A stretch of 64,000 bases of DNA, from the NCBI GenBank assembly GCA_009391275.1, contig VEXF01000001.1, positions 1 to 64,000 of the forward strand. Direction: 5' to 3'. Position 1 is the stretch's first letter; each line of letters begins with the position of its first letter. A program made the translations under genes and the position numbers. Below are positions 46,724-56,031 of this stretch, piece after piece. A model generated the notes under the pieces. It was not told the DNA's origin. It did not search any database and saw only the letters and a program-made list of their open reading frames with translations. This DNA comes from SAR202 cluster bacterium AD-804-J14_MRT_500m (lineage in GTDB: Bacteria; Chloroflexota; Dehalococcoidia; UBA3495; GCA-2712585).

Positions 46724-47159
46724 CAGAACCTCCAGCCAGTGAAATAACTGGCCGCTTCTGGTCTAAATGATTTTATTTTTAGCATCGTAGCGGCATCGGA
46801 GAAAATTTGGGCAGTATGGGCTTGCTTGCGAGCGGTTCACCAGATTCTACAGCAGAGGCCATAACGAGGCAAGATGAGGTCCGCTAGCTTAGCGCCTGTA
46901 ACTTCAATCTGTCTGGCATCCGTTGCGTATTTGGGGGAACTTGTGCGGGCCAGAATAGATTCGAGAATATTGAAGCCTGCCCTCTCGTGATTATCCCAAG
47001 CGCCCGGTCAAACCGGGACCGCAGCCTATTTTTAAATCCCTATCCCTTCGACTCCTGGGCACTAATATGTGTACCACACCAAACATACCGTCGTTGGATC
47101 GTACTAAACGATCTGAATCGTTTAGCCAGTTTTAGTTGTGCTTGGGTATATCGTCTCTA
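46724..47159 (-). other. 436-base region between ferredoxin and small membrane protein genes
   Basis: No gene could be assigned. On the minus strand a frame runs open for 56 codons (47007-46840), meets a TGA at 46837-46839, then continues 37 codons to a TGA that overlaps the ATG of the membrane-protein gene. There is no supported start. CCCGGT-CAA-ACCGGG (47003-47017) is a short hairpin. It may be a decayed gene or non-coding. Confidence 0.35.
47104..47125 (-). terminator. Hairpin downstream of the ferredoxin gene
   Basis: CTAAACGAT (47104-47112) and ATCGTTTAG (47117-47125) form a perfect 9-bp stem with a four-base loop, 35 bases after the ferredoxin stop on the minus strand. It lacks a good T-run there, so its terminator role is tentative. 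Confidence 0.45.
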
Positions 47160-47432
47160 TTAGTTACTTCGTTGGAGTGTTGACAGGTCTTTGTCTTTGA
47201 AGTAGTCGTAGTTAAGGTCTGTGTACGTCCGCCATTGTTCTGGAACAGAGTCCTCAGGGAAAATAGCCACCACTGGGCATACTGGCTCGCAGGCCGCGCA
47301 ATCGATGCACTCATCGGGGCTGATATAAAACTGATTGTCTTCTGGTGTTGTGTAGATGCAATCCACAGGACACACGTCTACGCACGCGCTGTCCTTAACG
47401 TCTATGCACGATTCTGCAATGATGTAGGTCAT
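47160..47432 (-). CDS. 7Fe ferredoxin (3Fe-4S/4Fe-4S)
   Basis: Cysteines fall at C9, C17, C21 and C25, then C42-x2-C45-x2-C48-x3-C52. In FdxA-type ferredoxins an extra Cys two residues after the first is often present; here it is valine (CIDV), leaving the C-x7-C-x3-CP arrangement expected for one 3Fe-4S and one 4Fe-4S cluster. A DxxxYF-rich tail follows. Low-potential electron carrier; a possible partner of the reductase gene. A TATAAT-like -10 lies at 47455-47460 on the minus strand. Confidence 0.92.
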   Translation of the reverse strand: MTYIIAESCIDVKDSACVDVCPVDCIYTTPEDNQFYISPDECIDCAACEPVCPVVAIFPEDSVPEQWRTYTDLNYDYFKDKDLSTLQRSN

Positions 47433-47624
47433 GGGCGGAGCTCCTCATGTTTCTATTATAGCGCGCTCTTGTACAAGCACTTGTTCTTCAGTCGGATTAT
47501 AGCATAGCACTTCAGGCGGTGAAAAATCTGGTAACAAACTTACAAGTCACCATCGACCCAAACAGCGCAAAAAGGTTTCCTTGCGTTGTTCGATATTTCT
47601 GGTAGTAGGAAGTTCGGATGTTGT

Positions 47625-48083
47625 CTATAGGACTAGACCATACGTACGTTTCTTGATAGAGAGGTTCACGAAAGTTTCTGTTCGCATTACTCCTGCGATA
47701 GTTCCTACTTGAGATCGTAGGAAGATTCCCAAGTCTTCGGTTGAGGTCATGCCAACCCAGGCGAAGACATCGAACGCCCCGGTTGTGATTGCTACATAAT
47801 GAACCTGCTTCATTTCTGCTAGGTGATCTGCTACGGTGTCAAGCTGCCCTGGGGCCGTTTGCAATCCAATCAGCGCTGCCGTGGAATATCCCATCTTATC
47901 TAGGTTGGGGACGGCTATGATTTTTACCACGCTGTCTTGGATTAGCCTCCTTAGCCTTCTGCGTACGGTTCCTTCGCTAACTCCAACTTCGCGTGCTATT
48001 CGCGCATTGGAGGCGCGGCCATCTAATTGGAGGATTTCGATAATCCTTCGGTCTAGCTCGTCCATCCGCTCCTCATCTGCCAA
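47625..48083 (-). CDS. Lrp/AsnC family transcriptional regulator
   Basis: The N-terminal helix-turn-helix is LDRRIIEILQLDGRASNARIAREVGVSEGTVRRRLRRLIQDSVV, and the C-terminal RAM/AsnC ligand-binding domain begins with AALIGLQTAPGQ. It would be a dimeric or octameric regulator of amino-acid or related metabolism. The start is either the TTG at 48083 or the ATG at 48065; the latter has GAGGAG only three bases before it. Target genes are not known; the ferredoxin gene is downstream on the same strand. Confidence 0.9.
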   Translation of the reverse strand: MADEERMDELDRRIIEILQLDGRASNARIAREVGVSEGTVRRRLRRLIQDSVVKIIAVPNLDKMGYSTAALIGLQTAPGQLDTVADHLAEMKQVHYVAITTGAFDVFAWVGMTSTEDLGIFLRSQVGTIAGVMRTETFVNLSIKKRTYGLVL

Positions 48084-48297
48084 AAATGGGCTTCGAGATC
48101 ATACAAAAAAATACGAATACTGTCAATAGTAGATTAAGTTCGTCCGATAGCGTGTGTTTGTGCCCCTCTATTGATTGAAAATACATTATAATGAATAAAT
48201 TAGGTGTCCTTTCAGCACTATGGGGTGTCGGGTGACTGTCTTGGCTCTTGTATATTGATGGATTTCTTAGACGTCTGATATAGTTCGCTTAGAAGTC

Positions 48298-48389
48298 GGA
48301 GGGTTCGCATAGTGGTCTAGTGCGGGCGCCTGCTAAGCGCTTGGGTCGGTAATTCGGCCTCGTGGGTTCGAATCCCACACCCTCCGCCA
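48298..48389 (+). tRNA. tRNA-Ser (GCT)
   Basis: Acceptor GGAGGGT pairs with ACCCTCC, with discriminator G and encoded CCA. The anticodon loop CTGCTAA is closed by GGCGC/GCGCT, a long variable arm typical of serine tRNAs follows, and the T arm is GTGGG-TTCGAAT-CCCAC. A TATAAT about 105 bases upstream might be part of its promoter. It is 16 bases upstream of miaB, whose product modifies A37 in some tRNAs. Confidence 0.95.
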
Positions 48390-48405
48390 ACAGGGTTTGG
48401 TGAAA

Positions 48406-49683
48406 ATGAATAGTTATCACATATGGACAGTCGGATGTCAGATGAATAAGGCTGATTCTGAACGGCTTGGAGTTGCTTTAGGTGCTCTAGGTCTGTCGTC
48501 TGTTACGGATGCAGCCGAGGCAGATGTCGTAGTGTTGAATTCCTGTGTGGTTCGCCAGAGTGCTGAAGACAAGGTAGTAGGTACGCTGGGATTCATGAAA
48601 TCAGTGAAAAAGCGCAACCCAGATAAAATCGTGGCTTTGATGGGATGTATGGTAGGGGCTTCGTCAAAAGATATAGAGAAACGGTTCCCCCATGTAGACG
48701 TTTTTATGCGACCGCAGCAGTACGGTCCATTGATAGATCTTCTAGGTCAACGTATGGAGTTAGATACCGAAGGTTGTTTAGTCGGCCTAGTTCCAACGAA
48801 TCCAGACGTCAACGGTTTCGTTCCTGTAATTCATGGCTGTGATCTTATGTGCACTTTTTGTATCATACCGTTTCGGCGAGGACGGCAAATTAGCCGTCCC
48901 ATGGCGGAAATTGTGAATGAAGTTGAGTTGATGACATGCCGTGGTATGCGCGAGGTGACTCTACTTGGTCAAACAGTTGATGCATACGGGCACGATTTTG
49001 GAGACTCGAAAGACCTGTCCGATTTACTCCGTCAGGTAGGGAGCATCCACGATCTTCTGAGAGTGCGGTTCTTGACGTCTCATCCTTTGTTTATGTCAGA
49101 TCGTATAATTGATGCTGTTGCCGAGATTGACTCCGTATGTGAGCACATCAATTTGCCGGTTCAGGCAGGCGATGACCAGGTCCTTTCCCAAATGAAACGT
49201 AGATATACACTGGGGGAGTATCGCCGTCTAGTAGATCGCATACGCGCCAGAATTCCAGGAGTTTCGATAAGCACAGATATCATCGTTGGTTTTCCGGGAG
49301 AAACAGCAAGGCAGTTCCAATGCACAGTTGATCTGCTTGAAGAATTACAGTTTGATAAGGTTCATTTAGCAGCATATTCATCTCGGCCTGGGACCTTTGC
49401 AGCGAGAAAATTTCCAGATGATGTCCCCTTGGTAGAAAAACGTAGACGTATGATGGAACTTGAAAAACTACAGAAAGAAATACAATCTCGTAGCAATGCA
49501 CGCTTTATCAATCAAACAGTCGAGGTATTGGTAGATGGTAATAAGAACGGCAAATGGAAAGGTAGGACTCGGACTGATAAACTAGTCTTCTTTGAAGACA
49601 ACCGTGAACTACTTGGGAAGCTAGTTAATGTGCGAGTGGACAATACAAGTGCTTGGGCTATGCAAGGCATACTAGTTGGTTGA
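48406..49683 (+). CDS. miaB: tRNA-2-methylthio-N6-dimethylallyladenosine synthase (MiaB)
   Basis: The N-terminal MTTase domain has Cys in TVGCQMNKADSERLG, NSCVVRQSAEDKVVG and LMGCMVGA. The radical SAM cluster motif is CDLMCTFCIIPFRRG (C-x3-C-x2-C). A C-terminal TRAM domain follows (VEVLVDGNKNGKWKGRTRTDKLVFFE). It converts i6A37 to ms2i6A37 in tRNAs reading UNN codons. Starts at GTG 48400 and TTG 48397 are possible; ATG 48406 is preferred. Its stop overlaps the frame of nadA. Confidence 0.95.
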   Translation: MNSYHIWTVGCQMNKADSERLGVALGALGLSSVTDAAEADVVVLNSCVVRQSAEDKVVGTLGFMKSVKKRNPDKIVALMGCMVGASSKDIEKRFPHVDVFMRPQQYGPLIDLLGQRMELDTEGCLVGLVPTNPDVNGFVPVIHGCDLMCTFCIIPFRRGRQISRPMAEIVNEVELMTCRGMREVTLLGQTVDAYGHDFGDSKDLSDLLRQVGSIHDLLRVRFLTSHPLFMSDRIIDAVAEIDSVCEHINLPVQAGDDQVLSQMKRRYTLGEYRRLVDRIRARIPGVSISTDIIVGFPGETARQFQCTVDLLEELQFDKVHLAAYSSRPGTFAARKFPDDVPLVEKRRRMMELEKLQKEIQSRSNARFINQTVEVLVDGNKNGKWKGRTRTDKLVFFEDNRELLGKLVNVRVDNTSAWAMQGILVG

Positions 49684-50939
49684 TACGTCTCCCCTCTGAT
49701 AAACTTGATAGCGTGATTAATAGTTCTAAAATTCCAAACGTCAACAAAAAACCAGCTCTTTCTTTGTTAGAGATTGAACATGCCGCCTTTTGTAAAAGCG
49801 AGGATAACCTAGCCGCCCGGCCTTTAGCTGAAGAGTTTGGGGTAAAGGTAGATTGGCAAAAACTACCTAACGAATACGTTCATCTGAATGCTGAAGAACT
49901 GGATGTTCGAATTCATCAGGCCAAGGAAGTTCTTGGTCAGCGTGTTTTGATTCTTGGTCATCACTATCAACGCGAGGAGGTGATCAAGTACGTAGATCTT
50001 CAGGGGGATTCTTTTCTGCTCTCTCAACAAGCTGCGGCACGATCAGAATCAGACTTTATAATTTTCTGCGGTGTCCACTTTATGGCTGAAACAGCTCGGG
50101 TTCTTTGTTCTGCGCAACAAAGAGTTATACTTCCCAATATGGCTGCTGGTTGCTCTATGGCAGATATGGCGCCGACCGACGATGTCCTAGATGCGTGGGA
50201 TGATCTTCAGAAACTCTTAGGATCAGATTCGTCAGTGATTCCTGTTACATACATGAATTCGACGGCGGAGATAAAAGCACTGTGTGGTCGTAATGGAGGG
50301 ATTGTTTGCACGTCGTCTAATGCTGCTGCCGTAATGCAGTGGGCCTTTGAAAGGGGCCGCAGGGTTTTGTTTCTCCCTGACCAACATCTGGGTAGGAATA
50401 CCGCTTTGAACATGGGAATAGATGCATCAGAGATGGTAGTCTGGAACCCATTCAAAGCTTTCGGTGGATGCGATGTTAACAGCCTCAGATCTGCAAAAGT
50501 TATACTTTGGCAAGGACACTGCGCTGTCCACACTAGGTTTTCAGTTAAGCAAATTCGATCCGCTAGGGAAAGAGTCTCTGATGTGAAGGTGATAGTTCAT
50601 CCTGAGTGTACTATGGAAACAGTTCGGTCCGCAGATATGGTGGGCTCAACAGAAATGATCCGCAAAACCATTAATGAATCTCCGCCAGGTAGCAGTTGGG
50701 CTGTTGGAACTGAGATCAGCCTAGTTAACCGTTTGGCGAAACAAAATCCCGACAAGATTGTGTTCTGCTTAGATCCCATAGTCTGCCCATGTTCAACTAT
50801 GTATCGGATTCATCCAGCTTATCTATGCTGGACCTTAGAGCGTTTGCTGGAGAATGAGGTAGTCAACGAGATTGTTGTTGATGACGATATCGCCAAAGAT
50901 GCTTATATCGCTTTGCTTCGCATGCTTCAAGTAACATAA
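49680..50939 (+). CDS. nadA: Quinolinate synthase
   Basis: Landmarks are ILGHHYQREEVIKYVDLQGDSFLLSQQAA, FCGVHFMAETARVL, the first cluster cysteine in AAGCSMADMA, the second in IVCTSSNAA, and the third in CLDPIVCPCSTM. It condenses iminoaspartate and dihydroxyacetone phosphate to quinolinate using a 4Fe-4S cluster. The start is uncertain: the frame is open from 49653, overlapping miaB; the TTG at 49680 overlaps the miaB stop, but no strong Shine-Dalgarno is visible. nadB is not in the window. Confidence 0.93.
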   Translation: MIRLPSDKLDSVINSSKIPNVNKKPALSLLEIEHAAFCKSEDNLAARPLAEEFGVKVDWQKLPNEYVHLNAEELDVRIHQAKEVLGQRVLILGHHYQREEVIKYVDLQGDSFLLSQQAAARSESDFIIFCGVHFMAETARVLCSAQQRVILPNMAAGCSMADMAPTDDVLDAWDDLQKLLGSDSSVIPVTYMNSTAEIKALCGRNGGIVCTSSNAAAVMQWAFERGRRVLFLPDQHLGRNTALNMGIDASEMVVWNPFKAFGGCDVNSLRSAKVILWQGHCAVHTRFSVKQIRSARERVSDVKVIVHPECTMETVRSADMVGSTEMIRKTINESPPGSSWAVGTEISLVNRLAKQNPDKIVFCLDPIVCPCSTMYRIHPAYLCWTLERLLENEVVNEIVVDDDIAKDAYIALLRMLQVT

Positions 50940-50950
50940 AGGAGGTTCTG

Positions 50951-51424
50951 ATGGGTATTACACCAAGACAACTCGGACATTTGGTCATCAAGGTCAGAGA
51001 TGTGCAACGTTCAGAAAAGTTCTATGTAGAATACCTAGGTCTGCATGTCACTGGGAGAGCAGATACCGGGATGGTGTTTATGTCCGCTAACGACAAATCA
51101 TCCCATGAATTAGCTTTGCAACCTGTCAGTGGCGAGGCACCTGATCTGTCCACAGAAGGTGTTGGGTTAGCTCATATGGCCTGGCAGATGGATAGCTTTG
51201 ATGATCTCAGAGACGTCTATAACAAACTTAAGACACGACCAGGTCTCATTAAGCGTGTCAGTAGCAGGGATATATCGTGTGGGATATTCCTTGAAGACCC
51301 TGATGGGCATCCTATAGAAATGTATTACGAAATTCCGAAAGATCAGTGGACCGAAAATATTTCCCTTATAAGCGGGGGCAGGTTTCCTTTAGATCTTGAG
51401 TTAGATAAAGCTCCCATAAGGTAA
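50951..51424 (+). CDS. VOC superfamily protein (glyoxalase/dioxygenase)
   Basis: Two-module VOC fold: QLGHLVIKVRDVQRSEKFYVEYLGLHV at the start and GVGLAHMAWQMDSFDDL in the second half, ending with EDPDGHPIEMYYE, which carries the metal-binding glutamate. The histidine in LGHLVI and His in GLAHMA are the other probable ligands. Members include dioxygenases and resistance proteins; substrate unknown. A strong AAGGAGG precedes the ATG, 11 bases after nadA, so it is in the same operon. Confidence 0.88.
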   Translation: MGITPRQLGHLVIKVRDVQRSEKFYVEYLGLHVTGRADTGMVFMSANDKSSHELALQPVSGEAPDLSTEGVGLAHMAWQMDSFDDLRDVYNKLKTRPGLIKRVSSRDISCGIFLEDPDGHPIEMYYEIPKDQWTENISLISGGRFPLDLELDKAPIR

Positions 51425-51580
51425 CTACATTAGATTTTCTGATCTGTGTTAAGTTTAATAGGCATCTGATCGAATGGCACATCGTTCTGACTTAAACATA
51501 TCAAAGCTTCGTCAAGAACGGTGTTGGCATTCAATGAAGGTCCAAAGATAAAATCTATCTGGTGCCAGTAGAGATGTTAA

Positions 51581-52432
51581 TTGCTTGATATATCACCTGA
51601 AGTTGATGATCTCATAGATTTGGCGTTATCTGAAGACAGGGTATTCAACGACGCGACAACTAGTGCCCTTCTTACAGATAGTGATACTGCCGTGGGAGTG
51701 ATTCGTGCTAAGACGGATGGAATTGTTGCAGGGATTAATGTTGCCCTAGCGGTGTTTCGCAGATTAGATGTTTCTGTAGGGTTATGTCAGATAACTCACG
51801 ACGGAGACATTTTGAGCCCAGGTGCTGATATCGCTCGGATCCACGGGAAAGTCTCCACCATCTTGCGAGGTGAGCGGACAGCCCTAAATTTCCTTCAACG
51901 AATGAGCGGGATTGCTACCGAAACTAATAAATATGTCGAGGCGGTGAAAGATTTCTCCGCACAAATAGTTGATACGAGAAAAACAGTTCCCGGGTTTAGA
52001 TATCTAGATAAATACGCTATTCGGGCTGGGGGTGGAAGAAATCACCGAATGGATTTGAGTGATGGGATATTGATCAAGGATAATCATATAGAAATTCTTC
52101 GTCATCGTGGTTTAGGATTGCTGGATGTCCTAAAACTTGCTATGCGTCAAGCCGCACATACACTCAAAGTAGAGGTGGAAATCGCCAATCTTGATCAACT
52201 TGAAGAAGCTTTAAAAGGTGGGGCTCATATAATAATGTTGGACAATATGTCGATAGAGAATATGGCAAAAGCTGTGTGTATAGTTGATGGACGTGCGGTA
52301 TTAGAGGCCTCTGGTGGGATTACTATTGGAAACGTGCGTGATGTGGCTGCGACAGGAGTCGACATCATATCAATCGGTGCTCTAACTCATTCGGTGATTG
52401 CTATGGATATCAGTCTAGACTTGGAACCTTAA
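51581..52432 (+). CDS. nadC: Nicotinate-nucleotide pyrophosphorylase (carboxylating)
   Basis: QPRTase signatures are DTRKTVPGFRYLDKYAIRAGGGRNHRMDLSDGILIKDNHI and, near the C-terminus, LEASGGITIGNVRDVAATGVDIISIGALTHS. It uses quinolinate and PRPP to form nicotinate mononucleotide, directly following the NadA step. Start is a TTG at 51581 with a weak ribosome-binding site; no in-frame ATG is earlier. The 156-base gap after the VOC gene has no clear promoter, so it may still be in the nadA transcript. Confidence 0.95.
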   Translation: MLDISPEVDDLIDLALSEDRVFNDATTSALLTDSDTAVGVIRAKTDGIVAGINVALAVFRRLDVSVGLCQITHDGDILSPGADIARIHGKVSTILRGERTALNFLQRMSGIATETNKYVEAVKDFSAQIVDTRKTVPGFRYLDKYAIRAGGGRNHRMDLSDGILIKDNHIEILRHRGLGLLDVLKLAMRQAAHTLKVEVEIANLDQLEEALKGGAHIIMLDNMSIENMAKAVCIVDGRAVLEASGGITIGNVRDVAATGVDIISIGALTHSVIAMDISLDLEP

Positions 52433-52568
52433 TTTACAGATGCACAATAATGCCAACAATTGGCACAGATAAATGTTGGGATAGTGTTCAGAACATCGGG
52501 TTTGGGTCTTGTATTGGTACGGTCTCGAGCTGGTGGATTATAAAACTGATGCGTATAGATTCGTATGA

Positions 52569-52961
52569 CTAATTGGACCATATCCAAAATAAAGTTCCTA
52601 ATGCCAAGATATAAAAAATGGTAGCTGAGAAACCCATGGCCGGAAAACCCAACCATTTCCATGGGATTTCACGGGCGACAAATGCTGTTAACAAAGCCGG
52701 GATAATAGGAAGAACGTTCAATAGTGCTATGGATGGTACATCTACCGAGTAATTACCTTCTTGTGACAAACCGCCTAGACTTAACAAATCGAACAACAAA
52801 TATCCTGCAACGGCCCCTAGCACAAACGTAAACACATCGGATACTCTAGGATGTCCGTAACGTCCTACAGCAAGCATTCCTGCCGACCATATGGCTAGGG
52901 TATATCCGTAAGGGACGGCTATACCTTTAATTACAGCGCCAATTGACTCAACCCAAGGCAT
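52569..52961 (-). CDS. Four-TM membrane protein of unknown function
   Basis: Four hydrophobic segments are evident: YTLAIWSAGMLAV, VFTFVLGAVAGYLLFDLL, IALLNVLPIIPALLTAFVA and FSATIFYILALGTLFWI. I do not recognise the family. The C-terminus is short. It probably lies in the inner membrane. No strong Shine-Dalgarno precedes the ATG, and it follows the polysaccharide deacetylase gene on the plus-strand map but is read on the minus strand after it. Confidence 0.6.
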   Translation of the reverse strand: MPWVESIGAVIKGIAVPYGYTLAIWSAGMLAVGRYGHPRVSDVFTFVLGAVAGYLLFDLLSLGGLSQEGNYSVDVPSIALLNVLPIIPALLTAFVAREIPWKWLGFPAMGFSATIFYILALGTLFWIWSN

Positions 52962-53058
52962 ACGATTTTATTGCTCTTATTTTTAGGATGACGCTCATAG
53001 CGTTAGGTAGAGAATATTGTCCCCCCCTAGCCTATACAAGTAGGCGTTACTATAAAAT

Positions 53059-53943
53059 TTATTTCTGTCTGGGATGTCGGACGGCAAAAGTATCAGCTAT
53101 TTCGTCGAAGGTACAAAACCGGACACCGGCATGGCTGGTTATATAAGATACCAACCGCTCAAGCATCAGTATCACTTGTGGGCGACCACTTACGTCAGGA
53201 TGTATCGTGATAGGGAAAATTGCTTCCTCATATTCTCGATAGACATAATCAAACTGGTCACGCCACATTTGCTCTATGTCCCTAGGATTGATGAACCCGT
53301 GACTGTTAGGAGAACTCTTGATGAACATCATAGGTGGTAGGTCATCGAGGTACCAATTAGCTGGGATCTCTATAAGGTCCGTTTCCTTTCCCCTTTCGAG
53401 TGCCTTCATCCACTTATCGGCAGATTGTCCAAAATCAATTTTAGTCCACTTGTCCCCAACCCTGACGTAATAGCATTCAAAATCTCTATGCATCAAGCTA
53501 TGGTCGTATTTAATGCCGCGTTTCAATAGCAACTCGTTAGTTACGTGGCTAAACTCCCACCATGGCGCCACATAGCCAGTAGGTCTTTTACCGGATACGC
53601 TGCTTAACAATTCTATGCATCTGTCCAAAACTGCTTCTTCTTGGTCGGGGCTCATTGCTATCGGGTTCTCATGGGAATAACCGTGCAATCCAATTTCATG
53701 ACCCGCATCTACTATCATCTTGGTTTGTTCTGGAAATGTTTCGACAGAATGGCCTGGTATGAACCACGTTGCTTTGATTTGAGTCCGATCAAAGAATTTT
53801 AAAAGGCGAGGTACGCCAACCTCTCCAGCAAATAATCCTCTGGAAATGTCATCGGGCGAGTCTTCACCTCCATATGAACCCAACCACCCTGCTACCGCAT
53901 CTACATCTACTCCAAAAGCGCATTGGATATCTTTATCAGCCAT
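53059..53943 (-). CDS. Polysaccharide deacetylase (NodB homology) family protein
   Basis: NodB-domain motifs: [13 protein letters not shown] (catalytic D-D region), [12 protein letters not shown] (metal-binding HxxxH-like) and [14 protein letters not shown] near the C-terminus. The [11 protein letters not shown] segment after the first motif is typical of the cyclic-amide/allantoin-type (PuuE-like) deacetylase branch as well as of chitin/peptidoglycan deacetylases. No signal peptide is seen, so a cytosolic role on a small molecule is favoured. The ATG at 53943 has AGAGGGA before it; the frame is open to 53961. Confidence 0.88.
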   Translation of the reverse strand: MADKDIQCAFGVDVDAVAGWLGSYGGEDSPDDISRGLFAGEVGVPRLLKFFDRTQIKATWFIPGHSVETFPEQTKMIVDAGHEIGLHGYSHENPIAMSPDQEEAVLDRCIELLSSVSGKRPTGYVAPWWEFSHVTNELLLKRGIKYDHSLMHRDFECYYVRVGDKWTKIDFGQSADKWMKALERGKETDLIEIPANWYLDDLPPMMFIKSSPNSHGFINPRDIEQMWRDQFDYVYREYEEAIFPITIHPDVSGRPQVILMLERLVSYITSHAGVRFCTFDEIADTFAVRHPRQK

Positions 53944-54219
53944 CAGTGATTTCCCTCTCAATCTGAATGGTGCCTATTTGCAACTCGTGAAATTAGAATA
54001 TCACTGCTTTTGAACCTACACAATATATAGTGTCTGCAAACTTGGTAATTTGGTTGATCATCAAAATACCAACCAAGGTTAGAGAACAAGGTGAATATAG
54101 CGCCTAATGGAGTGACGATATTCTTTTCTTCAACCCCGGTGCCGTGGGTAAACGTAGGTTTAGTATGGTGCCGTCAATAGGTCTACTAAAGATGTCTGTA
54201 GATAGCATTGAGCCACAGA

Positions 54220-55140
54220 TCATTCCGCTCCAATACGCACCTCTAGGTTCTCTGGGTTCAGGTTCTCAATAAGCGTTACGAGTTCGTTGTGTATTTTGTC
54301 ATCCACCGGTCCCCCGGGGTGGCGTACGCGCGCAGTGTTTAACAAACCACGACCCTTAATAGCCGCTTTTCGTATGCTAAGATTAATTCCTTCTTGATTT
54401 TCAAACAAGATTAACGGAAGGAATCGGTTGAATAACGAGGTCGCTTCGGCTTGGTGTCCCTTAAACCACAGACGAATTATCTCAACTAAAATTTCTGGAT
54501 AAGCAAAGCCAGTCATTGCTCCGATGCCGCCTCGATTCAGTTCATCTAGTAAAAAATTGCCGCCCAACCCACCGAATATCCCCATTTTAGATCCGGTCAA
54601 ATCACGTATTCTAGTAATCTTAGTTGGGGTCGGTGGATCCTCCAGTTTCAAGTATTTGAAGCTGGGGAGTACATCGAAAAGATTTGCGATGAATTGTGGT
54701 GACATATGGACACCTGATGTCTGTGGGAAGTCCTGGATGACTAGAGGTATATCTACAGCGTCTGAGATGTGCCTGTAGTAATCTCGCACTACGTCAGGAT
54801 TTGGCTTTGGTAGAGGTGGAGGAGATACCATTATCGTAGTAGCTCCAAATTGTTGAGCTTCCCTTGATCGAACGATGGCTAGATGGGTGCTAGGAGCGGT
54901 TGCTCCCACTGTTACATGTACCCGCCCATTAACTGACTCCATAGTACGATCTAGGATCAGTGTTCGTTCCTTGTCTGATAATCGTCTCCATTCACCCATT
55001 TCGCCCAGCGTTACAACTCCAACGCAACCAGCTTTTATTGCGTGTTCAACAAGGTTTGAAATGGAGTCCAAATCCACATTTTCCTCATCATCAAACGGGG
55101 TCACTAACATCCAGTGCATTCCCGCCATAGTGTCACTCAT
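54220..55140 (-). CDS. Dihydrodipicolinate synthase-family aldolase
   Basis: DapA-like TIM barrel: MLVTPFDDEENVD, GVVTLGEMGEWRRLSDKER and the Schiff-base lysine in FKYLKLEDPP (Lys165). The tyrosine usually found in the Y-N-x-P motif is replaced: the segment reads VIQDFPQTSG, with Gln at about residue 136. It is therefore unlikely to be true DapA; other family members handle pyruvate-derived sugar acids or hydroxyproline. GGAGG is upstream of the ATG. Neighbouring genes do not settle the substrate. Confidence 0.85.
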   Translation of the reverse strand: MSDTMAGMHWMLVTPFDDEENVDLDSISNLVEHAIKAGCVGVVTLGEMGEWRRLSDKERTLILDRTMESVNGRVHVTVGATAPSTHLAIVRSREAQQFGATTIMVSPPPLPKPNPDVVRDYYRHISDAVDIPLVIQDFPQTSGVHMSPQFIANLFDVLPSFKYLKLEDPPTPTKITRIRDLTGSKMGIFGGLGGNFLLDELNRGGIGAMTGFAYPEILVEIIRLWFKGHQAEATSLFNRFLPLILFENQEGINLSIRKAAIKGRGLLNTARVRHPGGPVDDKIHNELVTLIENLNPENLEVRIGAE

Positions 55141-55225
55141 CTTTTATCCGACCTCCAACGTCTAGTGTATCCTTAAAGTTTAGTAACTGTTGAATCATCT
55201 TCTTTTGCCAACGATTTGGTCCGGA

Positions 55226-55831
55226 TTAACCAAGCAGCTTCAGCACTCTAGATGCTATTGTTTCGTGAGACAATTCTTCTGATGATTCTCCATTTGTTTT
55301 AATAAGCGACACTTTTATCCCCATTGGAGATACTTCTTTCGCCAATGCATCCGTAAATCCTACCATTGCTTGGTTGGCAGAATGGATTGCCACGATGTTG
55401 CTTGATGCTCCCGGTGATATGGATATTATGTGTCCATAGCCACGATCAAACATTCCTTGTATAACCGCTCTAGTACACAAAAATGCTGCTTTGGTGCTTT
55501 TGACTACTGCGTTGTTCCAGTCTTCTACGGTAGTATCTTGTAAAATTTTAGATAGGTCACATACCTGAGCATTGACCAGGATGTCCACCGGCCCAAGAAC
55601 GGCTTTGATATTCGAAAGCATGTAGGAAACATCGGATTCTAGAGAAGCGTCCCCGCGGACTGGAAGTGCTTCCGCTCCAAATGCTTCTATTGCCCTTAAG
55701 ACGTTCTCTTGAGTAGGGCCTGCTCCCTCAATCCCAACCTTGCCCCCGGCTTTGGCTATCGCAATCGCGATTGTGTCTGCAGGAGCACTATTTACTCCTG
55801 TAATCCATACAACTTTTCCTTTTATTGACAT
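55226..55831 (-). CDS. Short SDR-fold protein lacking catalytic Tyr and Lys
   Basis: An SDR-like fold with KGKVVWITGVNSAPADT and PVDILVNAQVCDLS. Normally TGxxxGxG and NNAG, here both are altered (VNSAPAD and VNAQ). The Y-x-x-x-K motif is HSANQ, i.e. His150 for Tyr and Gln154 for Lys; the serine region (ISISPGAS) is retained. At 201 aa it is shorter than most SDRs. It is probably not a dehydrogenase but a binding or regulatory homologue. AGGAG precedes ATG 55831. It is 85 bases upstream of the DapA-like gene on the same strand. Confidence 0.75.
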   Translation of the reverse strand: MSIKGKVVWITGVNSAPADTIAIAIAKAGGKVGIEGAGPTQENVLRAIEAFGAEALPVRGDASLESDVSYMLSNIKAVLGPVDILVNAQVCDLSKILQDTTVEDWNNAVVKSTKAAFLCTRAVIQGMFDRGYGHIISISPGASSNIVAIHSANQAMVGFTDALAKEVSPMGIKVSLIKTNGESSEELSHETIASRVLKLLG

Positions 55832-56031
55832 CACATACTCCTGAGACTTGCGATTAATTGTGGTCGATATTAAGAACTGCTCGCATCGTTGTTCAACTTT
55901 TAAAAATCGGGGATTGAGATCGTATGTAAGTAAATTTAGTCAACAAATTCTTGATGCGTTAGTGTTGAGTCGTAAACTGATATACATTGTGATTAACACA
56001 TCGGATTGGCACCCGCAAATTTTTATATGAT

